The notes under the pieces: generated by a model
Seen by the model: only the letters and a program-made list of their open reading frames with translations
What the model was told of the DNA's origin: nothing
Database searches by the model: none
In this document: in pieces, positions 17,608-26,001 of the stretch
Position numbering within the stretch: the stretch's first letter is position 1
Layout: each line of letters opens with the position of its first letter
Position numbers and translations under genes: made by a program
Origin: Lachnospiraceae bacterium
Lineage (GTDB): Bacteria > Bacillota_A > Clostridia > Lachnospirales > Lachnospiraceae
DNA: 64,000 bases
NCBI GenBank assembly: GCA_017522685.1
Contig: JAFWYN010000027.1
Location: 1 to 64,000, forward strand
Direction of reading: 5' to 3'

Positions 17608-18597
17608 CTAATTATTACTTAACTGCTCCAATACTTTCTGGGATTCTTCTGTCAAGGCTCCCTCCTCTGTCAGGATGGTAGTATCCAGCACAGCTTTTAT
17701 GGAACCGACCACAGATACAATCGCTACAATACTCTTTTTACTTTCTGTTTTATATGTAGCATAATTTGTACCTTCTTCGACAATGATCTCTTCCATCCTG
17801 TTCTGTAACGAATACAAATAAGAATCCAGTCTTGCCAACAGATTGTAATACATATAGCATCTTCTGCGGATTGCAATACACTGTTGTGCTCCAATCTCAA
17901 GCTCTGCACAGGTCTCTTCCGCTTTTGCCACATTCGCATAAGCTTCCTGCAAATTCTTGCCGGCTTTCGCACTTGTTAGAATACCCATTACCAACAATGC
18001 AGGACCTGCAACCAAACCACCAAGCACCGCCGTGCCTCCAGCCATGCCCAGTCCTCCGGTGGCCAGTGAGCCACCACCGAAAAATGCCAATGTGGCATTG
18101 GATGCCGCCGCTCCGCTCAAAGAAGCAATTGCAGTCCCTGTCGATGCCGTTGCAAAGGTGGTTGCCGCACTATATGCTCCGAAAGCTGCTAGCGCTCCAC
18201 CTGTGGCACCTAGTGCACCTCCCTGCACAAGGGATAACGAAAACTTTGTCATCTCAGCCAATTCGGCAAATTCCTTCTGGTCTATTCTTAATTTCTTTAT
18301 TTCCATAATTCCTTCGGATTCAGTAAAATCAACATTTTTAATCTTACCAAATTCTCTCAAAAAATTGTTAATACTATGATTCAAAATGAACAACTTGGCT
18401 TCTCCCAAGTCATTCAACGAATCTCCGCACTGCTTTCTTAATATATCCAAGCGGGCTACTGCATTTTCAATCCTGCTGTTAGCAACATTATTAAGATTTT
18501 TAGCTTTTGAATAGTCAACTCCCGCTTTCGCAGTAGCTCCCAAACCGGTTGCCCCGGACACTGCTGCTATTCCTATAAACAAAAATGGTATCGGCAT
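17608..18597 (-). CDS. Glycine-zipper membrane protein of unknown function
   Basis: 329 residues, not assigned to a known family. A short hydrophobic N-terminus (PFLFIGIAAVSGATGLGATA) is followed by a helical region (about 30-125) and a long Gly/Ala-rich hydrophobic core (about 128-210) with repeated GxxxG/GGxxA spacing. A Cys-containing coiled region comes next, and a further hydrophobic stretch lies near 290. This suggests insertion into a membrane as a helical hairpin or zipper. GGGAGGTGACACC precedes the ATG. It is the last of three same-strand genes separated by 13-17 nt, so it probably acts with the TerB-like protein and the 498-residue protein upstream. Confidence 0.55.
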   Translation of the reverse strand: MPIPFLFIGIAAVSGATGLGATAKAGVDYSKAKNLNNVANSRIENAVARLDILRKQCGDSLNDLGEAKLFILNHSINNFLREFGKIKNVDFTESEGIMEIKKLRIDQKEFAELAEMTKFSLSLVQGGALGATGGALAAFGAYSAATTFATASTGTAIASLSGAAASNATLAFFGGGSLATGGLGMAGGTAVLGGLVAGPALLVMGILTSAKAGKNLQEAYANVAKAEETCAELEIGAQQCIAIRRRCYMYYNLLARLDSYLYSLQNRMEEIIVEEGTNYATYKTESKKSIVAIVSVVGSIKAVLDTTILTEEGALTEESQKVLEQLSNN

Positions 18598-18610
18598 GGT
18601 GTCACCTCCC

Positions 18611-19993
18611 TTAACTGGTTCCTTTGATGAACTCTATCAAACGTCTCGCTTCTGTCAGCGGATGATTTGGAAACATCTCATCATAACAAGCCTGTTCTGA
18701 AAGATTCATCAAAAAACCATATCTGTACTCTGCGTCATATGGATCCCTTTGCCAGCCGACCATATCAGCGCCAACCGTTTCATTTCGTCTCAATTGTTCC
18801 AGCACCACGCTGTCTCTAATTCCGGTTACTCCATTCTCTACAAAGGAAGCATTTATAAACTTAATCTCCGTGCCTAATTGTACATTGATATTGCAGGTAT
18901 ATTCTACACCGAAAAATGTACCATCTTCCCGTGTCATTCGATGTTTCAAAATAATATAAGCGTACTTATTTCCGTTCTTAGTAACACCGGTCTCTGCCTC
19001 AATCAAACCCTCATACTCCTGCATCGCCTCACGCTGAATTGCAATAATTGCACTCGCATCGTCAAAGGGCATGGCGGATTCTTTGTCCACATTAAAGCAT
19101 ATTAATAGTGCACTTGATCCTTCCTCTGCCATTTCATAACCAAAGGCATCTTTCGGCAATCCCATCTCCGGCGGGAATATGTCCACTATCTTCTTGTACA
19201 TCGCCGGAAGCTTAATCTCTGTCTTTTTCAATTTATCCAGCATCTTTCCTGTCCCGGATACAATACCCTTCACACCTTTTACTGCAGCACTGCCTACCAC
19301 TCCGGATGCTTCTTTGATGGACTTTCTCGCAATGCCTCCTGCTTGCGCAGCTTTCGGTACAATAGATTTGCCGAACCTTTGTCCTGCTGCAAAAGGATTC
19401 GTTTTCTGCTTTTGGTTAATCGGTTCTATGAAATCATCCTCTATAAGCAGTCTGGCCGCCTTTAACACTACACTCTTACGCTTCTCAATCTCCTCCACCA
19501 AAGGATGTATCTCCACATAGGGCTTGTTTGATTGCTTAAGCTCTTCCTCTTCCTTCACAATAGCCACTGCCGTAGCAAATAGCTGTTCCATCTCCAACAT
19601 TACACTTTTCTCAATCTCCAACAGTCGCGCTATATGTGCTATCATTCGTTTTTCATTGGTATGTAAATCCGTATCAGAAAAAGCCATCGCATATAAATCC
19701 CATAATAGCAATCTTCTTACTACACCCTCTGACAATCCATCTTCAACGCCATGCAAAACACCATCTATTTCCTCTGAAATCAAATCGTATTGTTCTTCAT
19801 CATCGGCCATGCTCTCCAGTTTCTCACCACATTCCTTAACCACTTGCGACACTGTATCCGCACAGTTTTCTGAACATAATTCGGCCGCCACCTCATGAAA
19901 CTTCTGTATTTCATCCTCGGCAACGATCTCGTCAACGGCCATGAAGTAATACAAAACCTTCAATGCACTCTTTGTATCAACAATGTATTTCAC
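18611..19993 (-). CDS. TerB-like domain protein of unknown function
   Basis: 460 residues. The N-terminal 160 residues resemble the TerB/DjlA-N helical fold: acidic pairs in DEIVAEDEIQKFHE and the WDLYAMAFSDTDLHTNEKRMIAHIARLLEI stretch match the usual metal-binding acidic loop and following helix. A Gly/Ala/Lys linker (about 195-245) and a C-terminal alpha/beta domain (about 265-460) are not recognised. No signal peptide is visible, so it is cytoplasmic. GTG start at 19993 with an AGGAGG box upstream. It lies in a tight three-gene string (gaps 13-17 nt). TerB-type proteins occur in tellurite, stress and phage-defence clusters; a stress or conflict role here is inference. Confidence 0.6.
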   Translation of the reverse strand: MKYIVDTKSALKVLYYFMAVDEIVAEDEIQKFHEVAAELCSENCADTVSQVVKECGEKLESMADDEEQYDLISEEIDGVLHGVEDGLSEGVVRRLLLWDLYAMAFSDTDLHTNEKRMIAHIARLLEIEKSVMLEMEQLFATAVAIVKEEEELKQSNKPYVEIHPLVEEIEKRKSVVLKAARLLIEDDFIEPINQKQKTNPFAAGQRFGKSIVPKAAQAGGIARKSIKEASGVVGSAAVKGVKGIVSGTGKMLDKLKKTEIKLPAMYKKIVDIFPPEMGLPKDAFGYEMAEEGSSALLICFNVDKESAMPFDDASAIIAIQREAMQEYEGLIEAETGVTKNGNKYAYIILKHRMTREDGTFFGVEYTCNINVQLGTEIKFINASFVENGVTGIRDSVVLEQLRRNETVGADMVGWQRDPYDAEYRYGFLMNLSEQACYDEMFPNHPLTEARRLIEFIKGTS

Positions 19994-20009
19994 CCTTCAA
20001 CACCTCCTG

Positions 20010-21506
20010 CTAAAATTTCAAGCTTTCCTCAGAAAGCATCAGTTCGTCAAACTCATCCTGATTTCTAAACTGCGGCTTATAACCTAGGAAATCCTGAATT
20101 ACATTATTGCCTGCAATAAATCCGTTAATATCGTTCGCCGCTATAGCCTTGTCCATTTTTTCAAACCCACTTGCAAAGGCCTCCATATGTGAAACCAAAT
20201 ACTCTTCAACCAAAGTATTCATCTGCTCATAATACTCTGACATAAGTGCAATGGATTCCTCACAAGACTGTTCGACCTTGACACGGGTCTCTTTAGCGAT
20301 ATCAAGTTCCGTTAAAGCATCCTTGATTTCCTGATATACACCAATTGCTGCAGTAACGAAACCTGCGGGGGAGCCGAGTTTGGTCAACTCTGCAACTCTG
20401 GCTGTGATTTGTTCCTTTCCTGTTTTTACCATACTGACTAATTTCTCAGATAATTCCTGTACACCCATTTCCATATCTGCTGATACCGCTAACATCAGAC
20501 GTCCCAAGCCCAAATAATTGATTCCCTGAATAAATTCAGTAACAAAGCCATCCTTCTTATTTCCGCTCTTAACAACCGCTTTCACAGCCGCACCGGAGAT
20601 ATCCACAACTGAAAACATAACTGATGATAATGTAATCATACGTGTAAGTCGTTTATCCGCAATCGGAAGCACCGCACGGATATCCACCTTGTCAAGATCT
20701 TCAATATTGGTAATATTCTTTTCTTCAATCTGCTTCATAAACGCTCTGACCGTATAGAATCCTCTTACAATCATTTCATTCATAACTATCGGAAGGTACT
20801 GCTTACCTATTATGGCTTCATGAGCAACGCCGCGTATCACGTTCAAATCAAATCCCTGCTCATCGCCCTCCTCAGATGTACTGTTTTCCTCTTGTTTACC
20901 CAACAATGCTTCATTAATCAATTCAGTACACTTTTCTGCAAAATTGAATGTCGTACCTTCACCTTCTACCATTTTATCCAGTTCCGGCACTACGGACATC
21001 TCGTCCACAAACAGTTTAATCCATTTGGGCAACTTGATTCCTTTTCCATATTTTTCATTGTCAGTTTCTGCATTTGATTCTGCATTTTTACTAATGGTTT
21101 CAAATATCCATGATACAATACCCAAATATATTTTTTGTGGAATATCCTTTCCAAGACAAGACTCGTCCGTTATCTTATATGATGTAACATTCCCTTCAGA
21201 ATCCGTCTTGTAAACATAGCCATTAAATTGAGTCAAAAGTGAGAAAAAAAGGCCTATATATGACGAATATTTTCCCTCCAGAAAGTGTATTGCCTCTGTC
21301 AAATCTTCGCCCTCATAACCGTTCTTTTTAGCAATATTAATCAGAATCTGCTTAACATCATTGCCATTCCATTCACGTGCTTTTTCCCACGATATATCTT
21401 TAATAAAAAACATATCAATAGTACCTGCCAAAGCACCGCTCGATAAGGAGAGCATAATGTCCCATTTATCCAATTCGTATGTAATATTAGTTTCTGTATT
21501 TTTCAT
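20010..21506 (-). CDS. Conserved-looking hypothetical protein, 498 aa
   Basis: I do not recognise a named family. The N-terminus (KWDIMLSLSSGALAGTIDMFFIKD) is amphipathic to hydrophobic. The rest is helical and acidic, with a low-complexity Glu/Ser stretch near 210 and a long coiled-coil-like C-terminus. Hydrophobic helices around 300-370 may touch a membrane. ATG 21506 has CAGGAGA upstream. It is the first of the three-gene string that continues with the TerB-like and glycine-zipper proteins; the 168-nt gap before it leaves room for its own promoter. Confidence 0.55.
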   Translation of the reverse strand: MKNTETNITYELDKWDIMLSLSSGALAGTIDMFFIKDISWEKAREWNGNDVKQILINIAKKNGYEGEDLTEAIHFLEGKYSSYIGLFFSLLTQFNGYVYKTDSEGNVTSYKITDESCLGKDIPQKIYLGIVSWIFETISKNAESNAETDNEKYGKGIKLPKWIKLFVDEMSVVPELDKMVEGEGTTFNFAEKCTELINEALLGKQEENSTSEEGDEQGFDLNVIRGVAHEAIIGKQYLPIVMNEMIVRGFYTVRAFMKQIEEKNITNIEDLDKVDIRAVLPIADKRLTRMITLSSVMFSVVDISGAAVKAVVKSGNKKDGFVTEFIQGINYLGLGRLMLAVSADMEMGVQELSEKLVSMVKTGKEQITARVAELTKLGSPAGFVTAAIGVYQEIKDALTELDIAKETRVKVEQSCEESIALMSEYYEQMNTLVEEYLVSHMEAFASGFEKMDKAIAANDINGFIAGNNVIQDFLGYKPQFRNQDEFDELMLSEESLKF

Positions 21507-21674
21507 TGATGATCTCCTGTTATTATCTTTCTGCCTCTTCTAGTAAACTATCCATTGTTGTACAATGGGAGAAACCGTACTTTTTTGTAATCACTTCATC
21601 AAACATATAAAAAACTCTTATTTCTCAACATAGAACTATGATAGATATATGCTTCAACCCACTCACTCTAGTAA

Positions 21675-22118
21675 TCATTTGATTCTAAATCTCCCATAAC
21701 CTTCGACTAAACCTACTAAGGCACGACGTAATGAACATGAAACATCATCAAACTTCTTTCCAAACACTTCTTCCCATGCACATTCTTCTCCATTCTCACT
21801 GTTAATTAGTACCTTTTTTTTGATGCTTCCATATTCAAATACACATTTTGCATATTCACCTTCTATTAATTTATCAATTCTGCCACATACATCATCTATT
21901 GCATAACACAAGCTTGAAACATCATGAAAAAAACAACAATCAGCACAATTACAGAATCTCTCTGCATATTTGTTTATACATCCACAATAATACTTTGTAC
22001 AAGTTTCGCAACCATATTTCTCCATATATGTATAATACTTATCCATTAGCCCATCTTGTTTTTCTCTTAACTTCCTCATTACTTTCTTATACTTTCGTAT
22101 AGGTCTTGTATACAGCAT
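21675..22118 (-). CDS. Cys-rich small protein, candidate immunity protein
   Basis: 147 residues with about 12 cysteines clustered as CETCxxxYCGC and CNCADCC (residues 36-61), which suggests a metal-binding or disulfide-bonded helical protein. No signal peptide is seen. It starts at ATG 22118 with AAGGAGG, only 15 nt after the stop of the lipoprotein nuclease gene. In polymorphic-toxin loci the small gene directly downstream of the toxin is usually its immunity protein, and this is the proposed role. It matches no immunity family that I can name, so the call rests on position. Confidence 0.5.
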   Translation of the reverse strand: MLYTRPIRKYKKVMRKLREKQDGLMDKYYTYMEKYGCETCTKYYCGCINKYAERFCNCADCCFFHDVSSLCYAIDDVCGRIDKLIEGEYAKCVFEYGSIKKKVLINSENGEECAWEEVFGKKFDDVSCSLRRALVGLVEGYGRFRIK

Positions 22119-22133
22119 ATTTCCTCCTTTTTA

Positions 22134-24413
22134 TCATTCGTAACCAACAACGGGGGCATTACTTGATAAGGCATATACAAACTTATCGAAATATTCTGTA
22201 CCCATATGTGATTTTAAATGCTTCGCCAAGGCCACCCCTCCCATATGACCAATTCCCAATTCACCACTTTTATTGTGGAGTGTTTTAGGAACAAGTGTTA
22301 CAGTTTTCAAATCTATATTCTCATGGAGGACCCAATCACTTTTTTCAATTATTCTTTTTAAATCTGACTTACTAATATTTAAACCAGAATCACCCAACAT
22401 TTCCTTTATCGATTCCGGAACAAGACTTGGATTTTTCTTCCATTTCTTTGACAACATTTCAGATGCTGCTTTCAGATTATTATCTCTATTGGATCCTATT
22501 CCATTTTCTAAAATTACTGACTGATATTTATTCTTGTCGTAATAAATGCCTAAAATTCCGTTTTGCTTAACAATATCAACCATATCTTCATCCATTTTAT
22601 ACCGTGCCACTACCTGACCATTCTTTGATTTCTTAAACAAATCTATCAAAGAAGACTTTGTAATACTGTTTCCATCCAAGTCTACTATATTATTCACTTT
22701 CAAACTTTCAAAGGAATTTTGAAACAACTCTTCATTTCCTTCCTCGGACAGTCTTGTCAATTGTTTTTTTGTTATTCTATTTGCAAAATATTCGCTTTGT
22801 TTGGATAATAATTTATCTTTAGTCTTTTGTAATGGCTTAAGTACAACATTTCCCTTTTTACTCACTCTGCTTGAAAGATTCAGTAAAATCTTCTTTTCCA
22901 TCTTACTCAGAACCGGCGTAATCTTTTTAATAGTATTATCTAATACCTTTCCGGCATACTTAAAGCCCGCACTAAAAAAAATACCTAACGAAACCCCATA
23001 TCCTGTAGACTTTATTAATTCTTGCCCACTAGCTCCGTTCAACCAACCAATAGTTGCCTGTTCTACTCCTCCTAGTATTACATCAATAGCCGTATCAACC
23101 AAAAACCTTGAATTTCCCTTAGCAATCGTTGAAACATAAGGGCCAACCAACCCTGCTATGGCTCCTGTAGCAGTAGCAATAATAACTTCATTCCAAGAAA
23201 TAGAACCAAATGTTTTCCCTTCAATCATTACTTGCATAAATATCTCTATCGCAGTACCTGTTATAGCCCCGCAGCAGGCAGACAAAGCTGGACATGCTAA
23301 TGAAGCTGTAGAACCAACCAAACCAACTATTACAGTTACCGCACATCCTACTCCAACCAACCACTTTGCCAAGGTATCTGCATCCGCATCGAGAACCTCC
23401 TGCACTTCCACCACCATCACACCATCTTCTGTAAGACGATAGCATTCCATTGGATCCAATTCTCTAGACGCCGCAACCAAATCATCTACATCATATCCCA
23501 TAAACGTCTCTTCTTGTAACGACAATAGATAATTAGCAATACTTTCCTGAGACTGGTATGCATATGTTTCAATCTGAGATAATGTAAAATTTTCGTTTTG
23601 TGAATTAATGATATTATTTACTTCTTCCTCTAATGCCTTGTAATCCAATTCGGCATAAAGACTTTCTCCAGAGATATATACATATTCTCCAAAATCCAGA
23701 TTAATGAGGCTCTTTGCTTCATCATAAGAATACAATGATCCCAGGGATTCATCCACTTCATCTCTTGCATAATCCTTAGCATCATAATAAATCTGGCCAT
23801 TTTCATCCACCCCATACAGAACATATTTGTCATAAACGACACAATGTTCTGCAAATGGTGTGCTGATATATTCTAACAGAAAAGAAGTCTCCTCATCCCT
23901 GTAATCCAAATTAATAACTTCCAATCCATTATCAAACTCTTCATCTGACAGTATCGGTTCCTCTCCATAAAATAGCATACCAGCTGAAAAGAAACATTTA
24001 GAGTCATCTTCATTAAGATACCCCTGTGAATAATCTGAGTATGCAATTCCATAAATCTCCGTTCCATCCGACGTTATTGTATAAGCCGGAAAAACATCAT
24101 ATTTATATCCTAACTTTTCAATCAACAAGCCATATATGAAGGTTTCTATATCGCCCACATAATCTTCCCAGTTACTAGATAGAAGCAAAGCTTCTGTCGT
24201 GTCCTCAAGAATTGAATCAGCATCTTCCTTTGTCTTCTCATATAAGTTTGATATAATCTCATCACTGACAGTCTCTACAATTTTGTCTATATCCTGCTCA
24301 GATAATGCGTTATCCGCTTTTTTCAGTGAACAACCACTGAGCAATGATACAACTAATGTCATCGAAACCAATAATGACGTAAATCGTCTTAACAATTTGT
24401 TCTTAATAATCAC
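22134..24413 (-). CDS. Lipoprotein with C-terminal colicin/HNH-type nuclease toxin domain
   Basis: 759 residues from GTG 24413 (GGAGGAAGAACT upstream); the open frame extends to 24503 but overlaps the previous gene without a ribosome site. The signal peptide ends in lipobox LLSGC (Cys28). An acidic N-terminal region runs to about residue 340, followed by a Gly/Ala/Cys-rich hydrophobic stretch (about 345-470) like pre-toxin segments, then a basic linker. The last 70 residues contain WVLHEN (His697, Glu698), LVPKTLH (His713) and GHMGG (His723), the treble-clef pattern of the colicin-DNase/HNH-EndoVII toxin families (WHH/LHH type). It is probably a contact-dependent or exported nuclease toxin, paired with the Cys-rich protein just downstream. 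Confidence 0.68.
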   Translation of the reverse strand: MIIKNKLLRRFTSLLVSMTLVVSLLSGCSLKKADNALSEQDIDKIVETVSDEIISNLYEKTKEDADSILEDTTEALLLSSNWEDYVGDIETFIYGLLIEKLGYKYDVFPAYTITSDGTEIYGIAYSDYSQGYLNEDDSKCFFSAGMLFYGEEPILSDEEFDNGLEVINLDYRDEETSFLLEYISTPFAEHCVVYDKYVLYGVDENGQIYYDAKDYARDEVDESLGSLYSYDEAKSLINLDFGEYVYISGESLYAELDYKALEEEVNNIINSQNENFTLSQIETYAYQSQESIANYLLSLQEETFMGYDVDDLVAASRELDPMECYRLTEDGVMVVEVQEVLDADADTLAKWLVGVGCAVTVIVGLVGSTASLACPALSACCGAITGTAIEIFMQVMIEGKTFGSISWNEVIIATATGAIAGLVGPYVSTIAKGNSRFLVDTAIDVILGGVEQATIGWLNGASGQELIKSTGYGVSLGIFFSAGFKYAGKVLDNTIKKITPVLSKMEKKILLNLSSRVSKKGNVVLKPLQKTKDKLLSKQSEYFANRITKKQLTRLSEEGNEELFQNSFESLKVNNIVDLDGNSITKSSLIDLFKKSKNGQVVARYKMDEDMVDIVKQNGILGIYYDKNKYQSVILENGIGSNRDNNLKAASEMLSKKWKKNPSLVPESIKEMLGDSGLNISKSDLKRIIEKSDWVLHENIDLKTVTLVPKTLHNKSGELGIGHMGGVALAKHLKSHMGTEYFDKFVYALSSNAPVVGYE

Positions 24414-24432
24414 AGTTCTTCCTCCTGCAATC

Positions 24433-25947
24433 CTATTCTTCTGTTTTAGCTTTCCTGTTTTTCCTTTTGCATTTATAACAGAGCACTGCAATGAAGCCGC
24501 CAAACCCTACTATTCCGAATATTCCTAACGCGATCCATATTCCTGTATTTTTTGTTTCTGTTTCTTCCGGAATTATTGTATTTTGTGTAGTACTCATCTC
24601 GCTTTCTTTGACTTCTGACTTTCCTTCATCATCTTTGCATACCAACACAATCTTACTTTCCGAATCAACCACAAGCTTTTCTCCTTCTATCAAGGCATCA
24701 TTTCTATACCATTCATGTTCCGAATCTAAGGGAACTTCAGTTCCATACTCATGGCTTTGTGTTTCGATTATAGTTCCATCTTGCTTTTGGAATTCTATCT
24801 TTACAGTTTTGGGTTTCCACACCGCATCCAGTTCATATAGCTTTTGGTCATTCTCCACCGTAACGTGTTCTGTATGTACTGTCCCCTTTTCATCTTCATA
24901 TCCAACCAAATCATATCCATACAAAGACAGTTCGGGTAAATCCACAATTCTCATCCCTCTCGGTGCCATGATAGGAGCTACTGTTTCAGTTCCTTCACCT
25001 CCAAGAACAACCAATGTGGATTCGCATCCACTGACCTCCACATCAAAGACAAAAACTCCACCTAAACGATTCACTATCCGCACCTGATAAAGTCCCGGTT
25101 CTACCCAAGCCATCCTCGATAATGTATCTATACACTCAAAATAATTGTCCTTCCCGTCTTTCGTTACTCTTACTAGAGAATACGGATCCAAATCGTCTAC
25201 AACATTCTCCAGAATAAAATAATCTGCGGTAATCAAACAACCGTTGTCTTCCTTGCTCAGAGTGTTTTTTTCTAATGTATCATCTTCGTAATATGAGACA
25301 GTAGCTGTAGCTGTATTATCTCCCTTACGAATGTATACCGCTTGATAACTGGCTTCATCTCCATATACAGTTGTCTCTGTAATGGTAACAATTCCGCTGG
25401 GACAATCAGCACTGTCAAGTTGTTCTCCTACGCCCTTGTTATACTCAATATCATAAACTTTACCATTACAATCTGTAATCTTTACAGATGCAGAATCATA
25501 TCCATTAACATCCTTAATGAATTCAAAGTCAACAAAACCTTCCTGTTTATAGCTGCTCACTCCATTTACTGACGGATATACGTAATAATATGGTTTCTTA
25601 CTGATAAACGGAAGCGCATCTAAATTTGTCAACATTTCTTTCTGCCCGTCTTCAAATATCACTATACTGTCACACAATTCCACAAATCTTGGGCTCTTGT
25701 ATTTTTCTATTACCGTTTCCAGAATTCCCTCTTTTAAGGTCTGACAAGTACGTTTCTGCGTAATATCAAAATAAAACGGTTGCACATCTCTACTCGCTGT
25801 ATACTCCATGTCTCTATTTAGTTCATCAATAGAAACATATATGTCCTTAATATTTCCGTCTATATGCGGACTATCATAAAGATATGTTCCATCATCCTGC
25901 TTTTCTACTAATCCGTTTTGAAATTTCAGCGCACTATTATATGCCAA
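24433..25947 (-). pseudogene. C-terminal part of a surface protein, cut off by an in-frame stop
   Basis: This frame is the direct continuation of the gene at 26002-28227: the two are in the same frame, separated only by TAA at 26002-26004 and 18 further sense codons. The apparent start here is a TTG with no ribosome site and no signal peptide. The sequence contains an LKFxxGLVEKQDDGTYLY segment, beta-rich extracellular-type domains, a region like bacterial repeat (InlB/MucBP-like) sequence around YGYDLVGYEDEKGTV, and a C-terminal membrane anchor (GIWIALGIFGIVGFGGFIAVLCY) with a basic tail. Without readthrough the anchor is lost from the exported part. Confidence 0.7.
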
Positions 25948-26001
25948 TTCATATGTCTTACTTACGCTTACAATTTGTCCCTTATTCTGACTTTCATAAG
26001 C

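Noticed and set aside
22106..22288. Short plus-strand frames across the 17-28 kb block
   Set aside because: All lie antisense to long minus-strand genes with good starts; none has a ribosome site.
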